This document shows positions 22,451 to 31,986 of a DNA stretch of 64,000 nucleotides, piece after piece; position 1 is the first letter of the stretch; each line of letters starts with the position of its first letter. The translations under genes were made by a program, and so were the position numbers. The stretch is from Novosphingobium fuchskuhlense (GTDB taxonomy: Bacteria; Pseudomonadota; Alphaproteobacteria; Sphingomonadales; Sphingomonadaceae). Under the pieces are notes generated by a model. It did not search any database. It was given only the letters and a program-made list of their open reading frames with translations, and was not told the DNA's origin. The stretch covers positions 930,173 to 994,172 of the forward strand of contig NZ_KQ954245.1 of assembly GCF_001519075.1 (NCBI RefSeq), read 5' to 3'.

Positions 22451-23239
22451 ATGGATCTGGGAATTGCGGGCCGCAAGGCGCTAGTGAACGGCGGCAGCGC
22501 GGGCATGGGGCGCGGGGCGGCGCTGGCACTTGCGCGCGAAGGCACCGAAGTGTTCATCTCGGCACGCGGGACCGAGCGGCTGGAAGCGACCTGCGCTGCC
22601 ATCGCGGCCGAGACGGGCGCGAAAGTCCACCCGATCATCGCCGATCATGCGAGCGACGCGGGCCGCGAAGCCATCCTCGCCGCCTGCCCCGATCCAGATA
22701 TCTTCGTCGCGACCTGCGCCCCGCCCCCCTTCACCGGCGATTTCCGCGACGTCTCGCGCGAGGCGTTCGAGAAGGCGGTGACGACCGCGCTGCTCAGCCC
22801 CATCGACTATATCAAGGCGTTCAGCAGCCCCATGATGGCGCGGCGCTGGGGGCGGATCGTCAATATCAGCACGGGCGCGGCGAAATACCCTGCCGCCATG
22901 CGCGTCCTCTCCGGCCCGCCGCGCGCGGCGCTCGCCAACTATTGCCACGCGATCTCCAAGGAACTGGCGCGCCACGGCGTGACGGTAAACTCGGTGCTGC
23001 CGGGGATGCACCACACCCCCGGCATCGAAGACATGATGAACCCGCGCGCGGCGAAGAATGGCCGCACCTATGACGAGGAAGTCGCCGCCTTCGTGAAAGC
23101 CGCGCGCATCCCCGCCGGACGCTTCGGCGATGCCGAAGACCTCGGCGCGATGGTCGCGATGCTGTGCAGCGCGCAGGCCAGCTTCGTCACCGGGCAATCG
23201 CTGGTGGTCGATGGCGGGATGGGTACCTCGATCTTCTAG
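22451..23239 (+). CDS. SDR-fold oxidoreductase-like protein lacking the YxxxK pair
   Basis: 262 aa Rossmann-fold protein of the short-chain dehydrogenase family. The nucleotide-binding glycine motif (NGGSAGMGRG, 13-22), the NxS strand ending at Ser140 and the C-terminal FVTGQSLVVDGGM segment are all present. The catalytic Tyr and Lys expected 13 and 17 residues after the serine are Leu153 and Pro157 (LSGPP), so ordinary SDR chemistry is doubtful. The GAGGGACGC upstream of the ATG is an acceptable ribosome site. Its stop codon shares CTAG with that of the convergent amidohydrolase gene. Likely part of the acyl-CoA/amide catabolic block; substrate unknown. Confidence 0.85.
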   Translation: MDLGIAGRKALVNGGSAGMGRGAALALAREGTEVFISARGTERLEATCAAIAAETGAKVHPIIADHASDAGREAILAACPDPDIFVATCAPPPFTGDFRDVSREAFEKAVTTALLSPIDYIKAFSSPMMARRWGRIVNISTGAAKYPAAMRVLSGPPRAALANYCHAISKELARHGVTVNSVLPGMHHTPGIEDMMNPRAAKNGRTYDEEVAAFVKAARIPAGRFGDAEDLGAMVAMLCSAQASFVTGQSLVVDGGMGTSIF

Positions 23240-24957
23240 TTGATCCGGTACCCGCCCCCCCGGATCAGCTTCCCGGGCCGCGCACCGGTCGATTGATCGA
23301 AGCGGCGGATCACTTCGCCCGCAACCACCGTCGCTTCATAGCCGCTCGCGCGCTGGTGGAGGCGGCGGCCGCCGGCGGGGAGATCGCGCACCACTTCGGG
23401 GAGGTGGAGCGAGAGGCCGTCCAAGTCGATCACGTTGAGGTCGGCCCGTTCGCCCACTGCCAGAAGGCCGCGATCATGGAGGCCAACGGCGCGCGCGGCC
23501 TTGCGGCTGAGCATGTGGACGGCTTCGGCCAGATCGAGCTTCAGCGGCCCCTCCCCCTTCACGAATTGGGTGAGCAGGTAAGTCGAATAGCTCGCATCGC
23601 AGATCGCACCATAATGCGCGCCGCCATCGCCAAGGCCGGGGACGCAATAAGGGTGCTTCAGCATCTCGTGCGCGCTGGCGAGCGAGGCGTTCTCGTAGTT
23701 GCCGAGCGCGGCGAGGAACAGGCCGCGCCCTTCGGTTTCGAGCAGGCGGTCGTAGGCCACTTCCTGCGGCGTGCACCCGCGCGCGGCGGCCTGGCCCTCC
23801 ATGCTGAGGTGCGCAGGCGGCGCATAGTCAGGCGGGTTGTCGAGCGGGAACAGCCAGCGCCAGTTGCGCGCGAGCGCGTTGAACGGGTGGCCGGGGGCGA
23901 AGTCTTCGCTGAGCAGCGCCTCCCGCAGCGCAGGATCGCGCATCGCGGCGACTTGTTCGGGGATCGAAAGGTGCGCGATTCTGCTCCAGCTCGGGCAGAG
24001 CACGAAGGGGTGCACCGTCAGCTCCAGCCCGGCGATCAGGCCGATGGGGCGCGGCATGACCTGTGCGTGGGCCGTGCCGCCCGCCGCATTGGTCGCCTCC
24101 AGCTTTTCGAGCACGCGGCGCCAGCGCGGCGGCGCATCGTTGCCCGAGGCGAGCGTGAAGGTGGCGGGGCGGCCACTGGCAGCAATCACCCGTTCGATCA
24201 CGCGGTATTCCTTGTCCCAGCCGACAAAGGCATCGAGCACGACCTGAAACGTGCCCGCGCCCACATCGCCCATGCCGCGCGTGATCGCCTCAAGCTCGGC
24301 AATATCGGCATCGAAGGTGGGGATCGCGCCGCCATCTGCGGTCTTGTGGATCGAGAGGCGCGAGGTGGCAAAGCCGATGGCCCCGGCGCGCATGGCATCG
24401 GCCGTGAGGCGGCGCATCAGGGCAAGGTCGTCCTCCGTGGCAGCCTCACGCGCCGCGCCGCGCGCGCCCATCGCATAGACGCGCAAGGGCGAGTGCGGGA
24501 GATAGGCGGCCACGTCGATATCGCGCTTCTGGGCGGCGACCTTGTCGAGGTATTCGGGGAAGGTTTCCCAGTCCCACGAAAGCCCCTCGGTCATCACCAC
24601 GCCGGGGATGTCCTCCACGCCTTCCATCACGTTGATCAGCATATCGTGATCGGCCTTGCGGCACGGTGCGAAGCCGACGCCGCAATTGCCCATCACCGCC
24701 GCCGTCACCCCGTGCGCGGAGGACGGCGAGAGTTCCTCGGCCCAGATGCACTGGCCATCGTAGTGCGTGTGGACGTCGATGAAGCCGGGGGTGACGATCC
24801 GGCCCTTGGCGTCGATTTCCTCCGCGCCGCGCCCGCTGAACGCGCCGATAGCGGCAATGCGCCCGCCCGCGATGGCCAGATCGCCCTCGATCAGATCGCC
24901 GCCGCTGCCATCGGCGATGGTGCCGCCCCGGATTACCAGATCATAGTCCGTTGCCAT
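23236..24957 (-). CDS. N-acyl-D-amino-acid deacylase-like amidohydrolase
   Basis: 573 aa cytoplasmic metal-dependent hydrolase of the amidohydrolase superfamily. The first strand motif GFIDVHTHYDG supplies metal ligands His63 and His65, and MGNCGVG carries Cys92, the bridging zinc ligand of D-aminoacylases. GDGGAHYGA supplies the late catalytic Asp, and the C-terminal ADLNVIDLDGL sheet is typical. The HRSE-type His segment of classical D-aminoacylases is replaced by FTLASGND, so this is a divergent subgroup and the substrate could be a different amide or lactam. Four bases separate it from the MAPEG gene upstream, and with the acyl-CoA synthetase it forms a three-gene operon. Confidence 0.85.
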   Translation of the reverse strand: MATDYDLVIRGGTIADGSGGDLIEGDLAIAGGRIAAIGAFSGRGAEEIDAKGRIVTPGFIDVHTHYDGQCIWAEELSPSSAHGVTAAVMGNCGVGFAPCRKADHDMLINVMEGVEDIPGVVMTEGLSWDWETFPEYLDKVAAQKRDIDVAAYLPHSPLRVYAMGARGAAREAATEDDLALMRRLTADAMRAGAIGFATSRLSIHKTADGGAIPTFDADIAELEAITRGMGDVGAGTFQVVLDAFVGWDKEYRVIERVIAASGRPATFTLASGNDAPPRWRRVLEKLEATNAAGGTAHAQVMPRPIGLIAGLELTVHPFVLCPSWSRIAHLSIPEQVAAMRDPALREALLSEDFAPGHPFNALARNWRWLFPLDNPPDYAPPAHLSMEGQAAARGCTPQEVAYDRLLETEGRGLFLAALGNYENASLASAHEMLKHPYCVPGLGDGGAHYGAICDASYSTYLLTQFVKGEGPLKLDLAEAVHMLSRKAARAVGLHDRGLLAVGERADLNVIDLDGLSLHLPEVVRDLPAGGRRLHQRASGYEATVVAGEVIRRFDQSTGARPGKLIRGGGYRIN

Positions 24958-24961
24958 GGCC

Positions 24962-25378
24962 TCAGGCTCCCTGCATCACGCGCACGATCCCGCCGATCAG
25001 CGAGCCGAGCACAAACGTGTAGATCGGCGGCATCGAGATATAGAGCGGGATCAGCCGCTTCTCCGCCGCCCGGTGATAGCCGCGCGCATAAAGCACCCGC
25101 ATGAACGGCCAGATCGCGCCGATCCCGGCGGCCCAATAGGGGCTCACCACATAGGCGAAGAGCCACATCCCCGGCAGGAACAGCACCAGATGTTCCAGCG
25201 TGTTCTGGTGCGCGCGGACATAGCGTTCGTATTCCTCAGGCCCGCTGTGCGAGGGCACCGGGATCTTGAAACGCCCCCGCGCCAGCCCTGCCATGAGCAG
25301 CGTGAAGTAGTAGGCGAGGAGCGCGAGGGCGCTGACGATCACGACATAGACGTATGGATCGACCATGGACCTTGGCAT
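24962..25378 (-). CDS. MAPEG-family membrane protein
   Basis: 138 aa with four predicted transmembrane helices. YVRAHQNTLEHL (about 54-65) is the MAPEG signature (RAHxNxxE) shared with microsomal glutathione S-transferases and leukotriene C4 synthase, which conjugate glutathione to lipophilic electrophiles at the membrane. Whether this member is an enzyme is unknown. The ATG at 25378 has a purine-rich GGGGGGAAGAGG upstream; a second ATG 12 bases later is possible. It sits between an acyl-CoA synthetase and the amidohydrolase in one operon, which is consistent with detoxification of a hydrophobic catabolic substrate. Confidence 0.88.
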   Translation of the reverse strand: MPRSMVDPYVYVVIVSALALLAYYFTLLMAGLARGRFKIPVPSHSGPEEYERYVRAHQNTLEHLVLFLPGMWLFAYVVSPYWAAGIGAIWPFMRVLYARGYHRAAEKRLIPLYISMPPIYTFVLGSLIGGIVRVMQGA

Positions 25379-25461
25379 GCCTCTTCCCCCCTGTTCTTGC
25401 GCCGAAGCTGACGCAGCGCAGGCCGGGCGGCAACTCCTACTTTTGGGGCTGAAGCAAGGAC

Positions 25462-27021
25462 CTAGTGACCGGAGCTGAGGAGTTCTTCCCTGAGCCTGGC
25501 CTTCCAGATCTTGTTGGCCCCGCTGAGCGGCATGGGACGGTCGCGGATCTCGAGCGTGCGCGGGCACTTGTAGTGCGCCAGATGGGCCCGGCAGTGGGCA
25601 ATGAGTTCGGCCTCGGTGGCCGCAATCCCCGCCTTGAGCGTGACCACGGCGTGGACCGCCTCGCCCCAGTGATCATGCGGACGGCCGAACACCGCGCATT
25701 GCGAGACCGCCGGATGCGCGGTCAGCACGTTTTCGACTTCAAGCGAATAGACGTTCTCGCCGCCTGAGATGATCATGTCCTTCAGGCGGTCGACTACGTA
25801 GAGATAGCCGCGATCATCGAAATAGCCGATGTCGCCCGTGTGCATCCAGCCGCCGCGCAGCACCTCGGCGGTGAGGTCGGGGCGGTTCCAGTACCCCAGC
25901 ATCACGTTCGGCCCGCGCGCGACGATCTCGCCCGCCTCGCCCACCGGGAGCGGGCGGTCTGCAACATCGACCACCGCCACTTCGGACAGGAGGACCGGGC
26001 GCCCCGCCGATCGCAGCAGGCCGCTGCCGTGGTTTTCGGGCAAGTGATCCCGGCAATTCAGGATCGTCACCACCGGCGACAGTTCGGTCATGCCATAGGA
26101 CTGGAGAATGCCCACCTTCGGCAGGGCAGCCATGACTTCCCTGAGCAGCGCCTCGGGCATCGGGGCGGAGCCGTAGGACAGGATGCGCAGCGAGGAGAGA
26201 TCGGTGCTCGCAAGAGCCGGATCATCGAGCATCGCGCGCAGCATCGTGGGGACAAAGGTCGCATGGGTCACGCCGGTCCGGGCGATCTCGGCCAGGACTT
26301 CGCCGGCAACAAAGCGCGGCAGCAGCACGTGCGTGCCAGCGGCGTGGGTCACCGAAAAGACGCGGGCCGCGGCGGCGACGTGGAACAGCGGGCCGTGATG
26401 GAGATGGACAATGTCCGGCCCGAACCCCAGTTCGCCATAGGTGTTCGCGGTGTTGGCGACGAGATTGGCATGGCTGAGCATGACGCCCTTGGCCGCGCTG
26501 GTCGTGCCGCTGGTGTACATCAGGATGGCAAGGTCGTCGCCCCCACGGCCGCGATCCGGCAGCGGCTCGGTCTCGGCAATCAGCGCGTCGAGCGAGTGCA
26601 TGCCCTCCCCGGCATGGCCTTCACCCGCGTGGACGAGGGCAGCCTTGCCCCCGGCAGCGGCCAGCAGATCGCCGCGATAGCTGGCAAAATCATCGCCGAG
26701 CACGATCACGTCGGGCCTGGCATCAGCCACCTGATCGCACAGCTCGCCCAGCGCCAGCCGGTGGTTGAGCGGGGTGATCGCACCGCCCGCATGGATCGCG
26801 GCGAAGAAGCATTCGAGCGAGCGGTGACTGTTGAGTGACAGCAGCACGACGCGCCCGCCCTCACCGAGCCCAAGCGCGGCAAAGGCCCCGGCAAGGCGGG
26901 CAACCCGGTCGGCGAACGCACACCAGGTGAACGACCTGGCACCATCGATGACGGCAACCCCCGCGCCGCGCAGATGCACCGCGCGCCGCAGCGCCTGACC
27001 GAGACTGACCTTGCTGCTCAC
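25462..27021 (-). CDS. acyl-CoA synthetase (AMP-forming)
   Basis: 519 aa adenylate-forming enzyme that would activate a carboxylic acid to its acyl-CoA through an acyl-AMP intermediate. The AMP-binding P-loop YTSGTTSAAKG lies at about 169-179; the hinge region MHTGDIGYFDDRGYLYVVDR and the following LKDMIISGGENVYSLEVE are intact, and the C-terminal catalytic Lys lies in SGANKIWK. The start is a GTG at 27021 preceded by AGAGAGGGA; no in-frame ATG is close. It is the first gene of the synthetase-MAPEG-amidohydrolase operon. The chain-length or aromatic preference cannot be read from sequence alone. Confidence 0.92.
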   Translation of the reverse strand: MSSKVSLGQALRRAVHLRGAGVAVIDGARSFTWCAFADRVARLAGAFAALGLGEGGRVVLLSLNSHRSLECFFAAIHAGGAITPLNHRLALGELCDQVADARPDVIVLGDDFASYRGDLLAAAGGKAALVHAGEGHAGEGMHSLDALIAETEPLPDRGRGGDDLAILMYTSGTTSAAKGVMLSHANLVANTANTYGELGFGPDIVHLHHGPLFHVAAAARVFSVTHAAGTHVLLPRFVAGEVLAEIARTGVTHATFVPTMLRAMLDDPALASTDLSSLRILSYGSAPMPEALLREVMAALPKVGILQSYGMTELSPVVTILNCRDHLPENHGSGLLRSAGRPVLLSEVAVVDVADRPLPVGEAGEIVARGPNVMLGYWNRPDLTAEVLRGGWMHTGDIGYFDDRGYLYVVDRLKDMIISGGENVYSLEVENVLTAHPAVSQCAVFGRPHDHWGEAVHAVVTLKAGIAATEAELIAHCRAHLAHYKCPRTLEIRDRPMPLSGANKIWKARLREELLSSGH

Positions 27022-27152
27022 GTGTTCCCTCTCTCCCGTACAAGGTCTGTTTGCCTGCTCTTGCCCTGCAATACAAACCCCGGCGCACCGCCGCTTGATC
27101 CCCGGACGGTGAAGCGCCACTGTCGCGCCATAACTGCAAACGACAGGGCCCG

Positions 27153-28535
27153 ATGATCAAAACCACGGCATTCACCGCAAGCCTTGCACTTGCCCTTTTC
27201 CCGCTGGCGGCCTCGGCGGCCTCTTCCCCTGCCCCTATTCCCGCCCCGATCGGGATGAGCGAGGCGGAGGTAGCAGCCCCGACGGTGCCGCCGCTGCTCT
27301 CCGCACGCGAGCGGGCAGAGACGGAGAACCGCCTCCTCGCCGAGCGGCTCGACACGGTGATCCCGGCGATCATGCGCGCCGAAGGCATCGACCTGTGGCT
27401 GCTGGTGGCGCGCGAATATTTCGAGGAGCCGGTGGTGGCGACGATGCTCGACGCGGAGAACATGCATGCGCGGCGGCGGACGATCCTGATCTTCCACGAT
27501 CCGGGCGCGGGCAAGCCGGTCGAGCGGCTGACCGTCAGCCGCTACGGTCTCGGCGGGCTGTTCACGGCGGCGTGGGATCCCGACAAGCAGCCTGACCAGT
27601 GGCAGGCGGCGGCAGACATCATCGCGGCGAAAAACCCCGCGAAGATCGCGGTCAACACCAGCGATCTGCACCAGTTTGCCGACGGGATGACGGTCAGCCA
27701 GTACGACAAGTTCATGGCCGCGCTGCCGGCCACGCTGCGCCCGCGTATCGTGAGCGGCGAGGGCCTCGCGATCCGCTGGCTGGAGACACGCACACCCGCC
27801 GAAATGGCGCTCTATCCGATGATCGCGCGCACCGCCCACGCGGTGATCGGCGAGGCGTTCTCGCGCAAGGTGATCACCCCCGGCGTGACGACCGCCGAGC
27901 AGGTGCAGTGGTGGTACCGCGACAGATTGCTCGAACTGGGCCTCGACACCTGGTTCCACCCCTCGGTCGGCATTCAGCGCAAGGGCGCGAAGGGGATGCT
28001 CGAAGGGGCCGAGGTGATCCGGCCGGGCGACCTCCTCTGGACCGATTTCGGCATCACCTATCTCAGGCTCAACACTGACATGCAGCACCTTGCCTATGTG
28101 CTGAAGCCCGGCGAGACCGAGGCGCCGGCTGGCCTGCGGCAGGGCCTTGCTGCCACCAACCGGCTGCAGGATATCCTCCTCAGCCAGTTTGCGGCGGGGC
28201 GCAGTGGCAACGAGGCGCTGGCCCGCGCGCGGACAGCCGCCCTCTCGGCCGGGCTCGAACCCTCGATCTATTCGCACCCGATCGGCTTTCACGGCCACGG
28301 CGCGGGCCCGTCCATCGGCTTCTGGGACAACCAGAACCCCGATCCGCGCGGAGCCGCGCCGATCCGCGCGAACACGGCCTGGTCGATCGAGCTGACGACC
28401 TATCATGCCGTGCCCGAATGGGATGGCCAGCGCGTAGACTTCCGCGCCGAGGAGAACGCGTTCCTCGACGGCAAGGCGGTGCGCTGGATCGACGGGCGCA
28501 AGACCGGCCTGACGCTGATCCCTGCCATGCCCTGA
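27153..28535 (+). CDS. exported M24 (Xaa-Pro aminopeptidase-like) metallopeptidase
   Basis: 460 aa with a signal peptide (about 1-23, LFPLAASAASS), so periplasmic. The C-terminal pita-bread domain has the five metal ligands in order: Asp298 (WTDFG), Asp309 (NTDMQ), His382 in GFHGHGAG, Glu413 (SIELT) and Glu433 or Glu434 (AEENAF). The family removes N-terminal residues, often before proline, or cleaves related amide bonds such as creatine. Between residues 50 and 220 is the typical N-terminal creatinase-like domain. It is divergent from the acyl-CoA synthetase operon across 131 bases. Substrate is unknown; a role in peptide scavenging is likely. Confidence 0.88.
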   Translation: MIKTTAFTASLALALFPLAASAASSPAPIPAPIGMSEAEVAAPTVPPLLSARERAETENRLLAERLDTVIPAIMRAEGIDLWLLVAREYFEEPVVATMLDAENMHARRRTILIFHDPGAGKPVERLTVSRYGLGGLFTAAWDPDKQPDQWQAAADIIAAKNPAKIAVNTSDLHQFADGMTVSQYDKFMAALPATLRPRIVSGEGLAIRWLETRTPAEMALYPMIARTAHAVIGEAFSRKVITPGVTTAEQVQWWYRDRLLELGLDTWFHPSVGIQRKGAKGMLEGAEVIRPGDLLWTDFGITYLRLNTDMQHLAYVLKPGETEAPAGLRQGLAATNRLQDILLSQFAAGRSGNEALARARTAALSAGLEPSIYSHPIGFHGHGAGPSIGFWDNQNPDPRGAAPIRANTAWSIELTTYHAVPEWDGQRVDFRAEENAFLDGKAVRWIDGRKTGLTLIPAMP

Positions 28536-28564
28536 TCGCAGGCTGGGGATTTGGTCGCATAAGC

Positions 28565-28592
28565 CGCCGCGCAGGGCTTGCCCCGCGCGGCG
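28565..28592. terminator. strong GC hairpin between peptidase and ATPase genes
   Basis: CGCCGCGC and GCGCGGCG pair perfectly around an inner GGGC-TT-GCCC stem, giving a nearly continuous 12-bp hairpin. It follows the M24 stop by 29 bases and ends just before the ATPase start. There is no U-run, so it may attenuate or stabilise RNA instead of terminating. Confidence 0.4.
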
Positions 28593-28614
28593 CAACCGGG
28601 CCATGCGCCGGGGG

Positions 28615-30060
28615 ATGACACTCAAGGTTGACATGGGATTCGAAAGCACCGGGGCGCCGGCGCTGATCGACCTCGAGGAACTGCTGGCGACGCGGCTTCT
28701 CGTCCAGGGCAACTCTGGCTCGGGCAAGTCGCACCTTCTGCGCCGGCTGCTGGAGCGCAGCGCCGGGCAGGTGCAACAGATCATCATCGATCCCGAGGGC
28801 GATTTCGTCACGCTTTCGGGCCCTTACGGCCATGTCGCGATCGAGGCGATCGACTACTCCGTCGCCGAGATCACCCACTTCGCCCGCCGGTGCCGCGAGC
28901 ATCGCACGTCGGTCGTCCTCAGCCTCGAGGGGCTTGAGATGGAAGGGCAGATGCGCTGCGCCGCAGCGTTCCTCATGGGCCTGTTCGATGCCCCGCGCGA
29001 ACACTGGTTCCCGGCGCTGGTGGTGGTCGACGAAGCACAGATCTTCGCGCCATCCGCCGGCGCGGAAGTGAGCGAGGAGGTGCGCCGCGCCTCGCTGGGC
29101 GCGATGACCAACCTGATGTCGCGCGGGCGCAAGCGCGGCCTTGCCGGGATCATCGCGACACAGCGCCTCGCCAAACTGTCCAAGAATGTCGCGGCCGAGG
29201 CGAGCAATTTTCTGATGGGGCGCACGTTCCTCGATATCGACATGGCGCGCGCGGCGGATCTGCTCGGCATGGAGCGGCGGCAGGCCGAAACCATCCGCGA
29301 TCTGGCGCGCGGGACGTTCCTCGGCCTGGGTCCGGCCATCGCCCGGCGGCCGGTGATGCTGAAGATCGGGCCGGTCGAAACCTCGGCGCGCAGCAGCAGC
29401 CCGGTGCTGGTTCCCCTGCCCCAGGCGCCTGCGCCGGACATGCGCGAGTTTCTGCTCGGCGGCCTGGAGGACACGGTCATGCCGGCGCCGGTCCCGCTGC
29501 CGCGTCCACAGCCGGCTGCCATCGTGCTCGAAGAGCTCGCCCGCCTGCCGCTCGAGCCGGTGATCGAGGAGCCCGCCGAGCCGGTCGATCCCGAGCCGGT
29601 CATGGCATCAGCGCTGCGCGCAATCGCAACCGACGAGGACGCGGCGGGCAAGACGACTTCCGTGCTGTTTCAGGACTTTCAGGTCCGCTGCCGGATGTTG
29701 GGCCTTCGCCAGGCGCCGCTGGACCTCGCAGGCTTCACGCGGCGGCTGGCGGCAGCGCGCGCGGGCATTTTCGAGGGGCTGGACGAGGCGTGGGCACCGG
29801 CGCTGGAAGCCGGCCGCAAGGTGCCGGACGACATGCTCGGCGCCTTCCTGCTGATCGCCCGCGCCGCGAGCGAGAACCGCCCCTGCCCGAGCGATCAGGA
29901 GCTCGCGCTCGTCTATGGCACCAGCTCGCTTGGCCGCGCGCGGCGCCTGCTAAGCTATATGGAAGAGCGCGACATCATCGTTGCCCGGACCGACCTTTCC
30001 GGACGCCGGTCGATCACGATCCCCGCGCTGGGCTGGACCACCTTGCCCACCGAAGCCTGA
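28615..30060 (+). CDS. HerA-like ATPase (DUF87/FtsK-type P-loop)
   Basis: 481 aa P-loop ATPase of the HerA/FtsK group. Walker A is GNSGSGKSH (32-40 from this start) and Walker B LVVVDEAQIF (Asp139, Glu140), followed by LMSRGRKRGL and the IIATQRL sensor strand. The C-terminal half has a proline-rich linker (about 265-325) and a winged-helix-like end (LVYGTSSLGRARRLLSYMEER). Hexameric DNA or protein translocation is typical of the fold; the job of this stand-alone type, common in sphingomonads, is not known. The start is uncertain among ATG codons at 28603, 28615 and 28633; the last has AAGG five bases upstream. No nuclease partner (NurA) is adjacent. Confidence 0.8.
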   Translation: MTLKVDMGFESTGAPALIDLEELLATRLLVQGNSGSGKSHLLRRLLERSAGQVQQIIIDPEGDFVTLSGPYGHVAIEAIDYSVAEITHFARRCREHRTSVVLSLEGLEMEGQMRCAAAFLMGLFDAPREHWFPALVVVDEAQIFAPSAGAEVSEEVRRASLGAMTNLMSRGRKRGLAGIIATQRLAKLSKNVAAEASNFLMGRTFLDIDMARAADLLGMERRQAETIRDLARGTFLGLGPAIARRPVMLKIGPVETSARSSSPVLVPLPQAPAPDMREFLLGGLEDTVMPAPVPLPRPQPAAIVLEELARLPLEPVIEEPAEPVDPEPVMASALRAIATDEDAAGKTTSVLFQDFQVRCRMLGLRQAPLDLAGFTRRLAAARAGIFEGLDEAWAPALEAGRKVPDDMLGAFLLIARAASENRPCPSDQELALVYGTSSLGRARRLLSYMEERDIIVARTDLSGRRSITIPALGWTTLPTEA

Positions 30061-30061
30061 T

Positions 30062-31915
30062 TCAGAATTCGTCCCAATCCGCATCCAGCGCCAACGCACC
30101 GCTGACCGGCGGAGCGGCGGGTGTAGCGGGTGCAGCAACCTTCGGACGGGGCGGCGAAATCGCAACGCGGACCGGCACAGCGGCCCCAAGGCGGGCCACC
30201 GGAGCGGAGCGCCGCTCGCGCCCGATGGTGAAGCTGGCGAAAGCCTGGCTCAGCTGATTGGCTTCCTGCGTCAGGTTCTTGGTCGCTGCATTCGTTTCCT
30301 CGACCATTGCCGCATTCTGCTGGGTCATCTGATCCATCGCGCCAATGGCGAGGTTGATCTTGCGCAGGTCGGCGCTCTGCTCGCTGGCAGTCTTGGCAAT
30401 GGTCGAAATCGAGGCCGTGACCGTGCTGACACGGCCAATGATCGCCTCGAGCGCGGCGCCCGTTTCATTGACCAGCGACACGCCGGATTCGACATGGCTG
30501 GTGACCGCTGCAACGCGCTGCTTGATCGCCCCAGCCGCCTCTGTGGCCCGCAGAGCGAGCGCGCGCACCTCGGATGCAACGACGGCAAAGCCCTTGCCCG
30601 CCTCGCCCGCACGCGCCGCCTCGACCCCGGCGTTGAGCGCGAGGAGATTGGTCTGGAACGCGATCCCGTCGATCAGCGCGGTGATGTCTGAAATCTCCGT
30701 GCTGGCCCGCGCGACATTGTCCATCGCCTCGATCGCGCGGCCGACAATCCGACCACCGCCTTCGGCCTCGCCGCGCGCCTCGACCATGGATTCGCTCACG
30801 TTGGCGGCGATCTTGGCGTAGTTCTCTATCTGGGTGGTCAGGTGGTCCATCGCGCTGGAGGACGCCTGCAGGCTGGCCGCCTGCTGCTCGCTGCGGCTGG
30901 CAAGATCGGTGGTCGCCTGCTGGATTTCGCTCGAGGTCAGATTGATCGCGACGATGCTGTCCTGCACGATCCCCATCGCTTCGCACAGGCGCGCCATGGC
31001 CTCGTTGAAGTCGTCGGCAAGGGTCTGGAAAGCGGGCGGCACTGTCCCGATACGTACGGACAGATCGGCTTGTGCCACCGCGGCAAGCCGTTCGCCGATC
31101 AGCGCCATGGCCTTCTCGCGATCCGCCACCGCGCGGGCGCGCTCCAGCGCGGCATCGCGGAACACCATGACGGCACGGGCCATGTCGCCCAGTTCATCAG
31201 CGCGGTCGGCGCCCGGGATCGGCGCATCGCTGCGTCCGCCGGCCAGCGCCGACATCGTCTGTGTAAGCGCGCCGATCGGCTGCGCGATGGCGTTTGACAG
31301 CCGCCGCGCAAGGAGGAAAGCGAGGCCGATGAGCGCGCTGCCGCCCAGCACGAGAGCGATCCACGCAAACGTGATCGCCCAGTCCTGCCGCGCGGTCTCC
31401 TCCTTGATCGCCTTGATCTTGGTGTCCCTGATCGCGCGCAGCGGCAGGACGGCATCGGTGACCAGCACGGCCTTGCCAGCGGCGCGGATGGCATCTTGCG
31501 CGGCATCGCGCTGGCCCGAGCGCACGAGGGCAACATACTTGTCACCCCAGTTCGCCCGCCACTTCAGCGTTTCGGCGCGCGACTTGAGCAGCAGGTCCCT
31601 GAGCTCCGGCTCGGTCAGCTGCGCCTCGAGCCCGGCGGAGGCCTTGTCGTATTCGTCGCGCCCTTCGTAATAGGACTTCAGATAGCTCTCGTCGGCTGTG
31701 ACGAGAAAGCCGCGCAGCTGGCTGTTCTGGCGCAGCAGCGCGGTTTCCAGCGTCAGCGCATCGGCGAGAACATCCTGGCTGGCGGTATTGCGCGCCGTCA
31801 CGCTCGACACCATGGCGAGGCTCACGCCGAAAACGATCATCATCACCGCAGCGGTGGCGATGAGCGATATGAACGACAGACCAAGACGGCGGGGAATGCT
31901 CATACGGTCGAACAC
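30062..31915 (-). CDS. methyl-accepting chemotaxis protein
   Basis: 617 aa chemoreceptor. A membrane helix (about 10-35), a periplasmic CHASE3-like helical domain with the [13 protein letters not shown] motif, a second membrane helix (about 175-200), HAMP and a long cytoplasmic signalling domain are visible. The hairpin tip with [21 protein letters not shown] is intact, so it should engage CheA/CheW. The tail is proline/alanine-rich and ends WDEF. A GTG at 31915 has AAGGA ten bases upstream; an ATG at 31903 is an alternative. It lies 71 bases downstream of a TonB receptor on the same strand, so it might sense the imported ligand or simply be adjacent; a hairpin separates them. Confidence 0.95.
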   Translation of the reverse strand: MFDRMSIPRRLGLSFISLIATAAVMMIVFGVSLAMVSSVTARNTASQDVLADALTLETALLRQNSQLRGFLVTADESYLKSYYEGRDEYDKASAGLEAQLTEPELRDLLLKSRAETLKWRANWGDKYVALVRSGQRDAAQDAIRAAGKAVLVTDAVLPLRAIRDTKIKAIKEETARQDWAITFAWIALVLGGSALIGLAFLLARRLSNAIAQPIGALTQTMSALAGGRSDAPIPGADRADELGDMARAVMVFRDAALERARAVADREKAMALIGERLAAVAQADLSVRIGTVPPAFQTLADDFNEAMARLCEAMGIVQDSIVAINLTSSEIQQATTDLASRSEQQAASLQASSSAMDHLTTQIENYAKIAANVSESMVEARGEAEGGGRIVGRAIEAMDNVARASTEISDITALIDGIAFQTNLLALNAGVEAARAGEAGKGFAVVASEVRALALRATEAAGAIKQRVAAVTSHVESGVSLVNETGAALEAIIGRVSTVTASISTIAKTASEQSADLRKINLAIGAMDQMTQQNAAMVEETNAATKNLTQEANQLSQAFASFTIGRERRSAPVARLGAAVPVRVAISPPRPKVAAPATPAAPPVSGALALDADWDEF

Positions 31916-31945
31916 GGGTCCCAATTTCCTTGATTGACGGGAGCT

Positions 31946-31981
31946 CCGGCCGTCCGCCCCGGATCAGGGACGGACGGCCGG
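31946..31981 (-). terminator. long hairpin after the TonB receptor gene
   Basis: An 11-bp perfect stem (CCGGCCGTCCG with CGGACGGCCGG) encloses a further CCC/GGG pairing. It lies between the receptor stop at 31987 and the chemoreceptor start. No U-run is seen, so it may give partial termination. Confidence 0.5.
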
Positions 31982-31986
31982 AAGCA

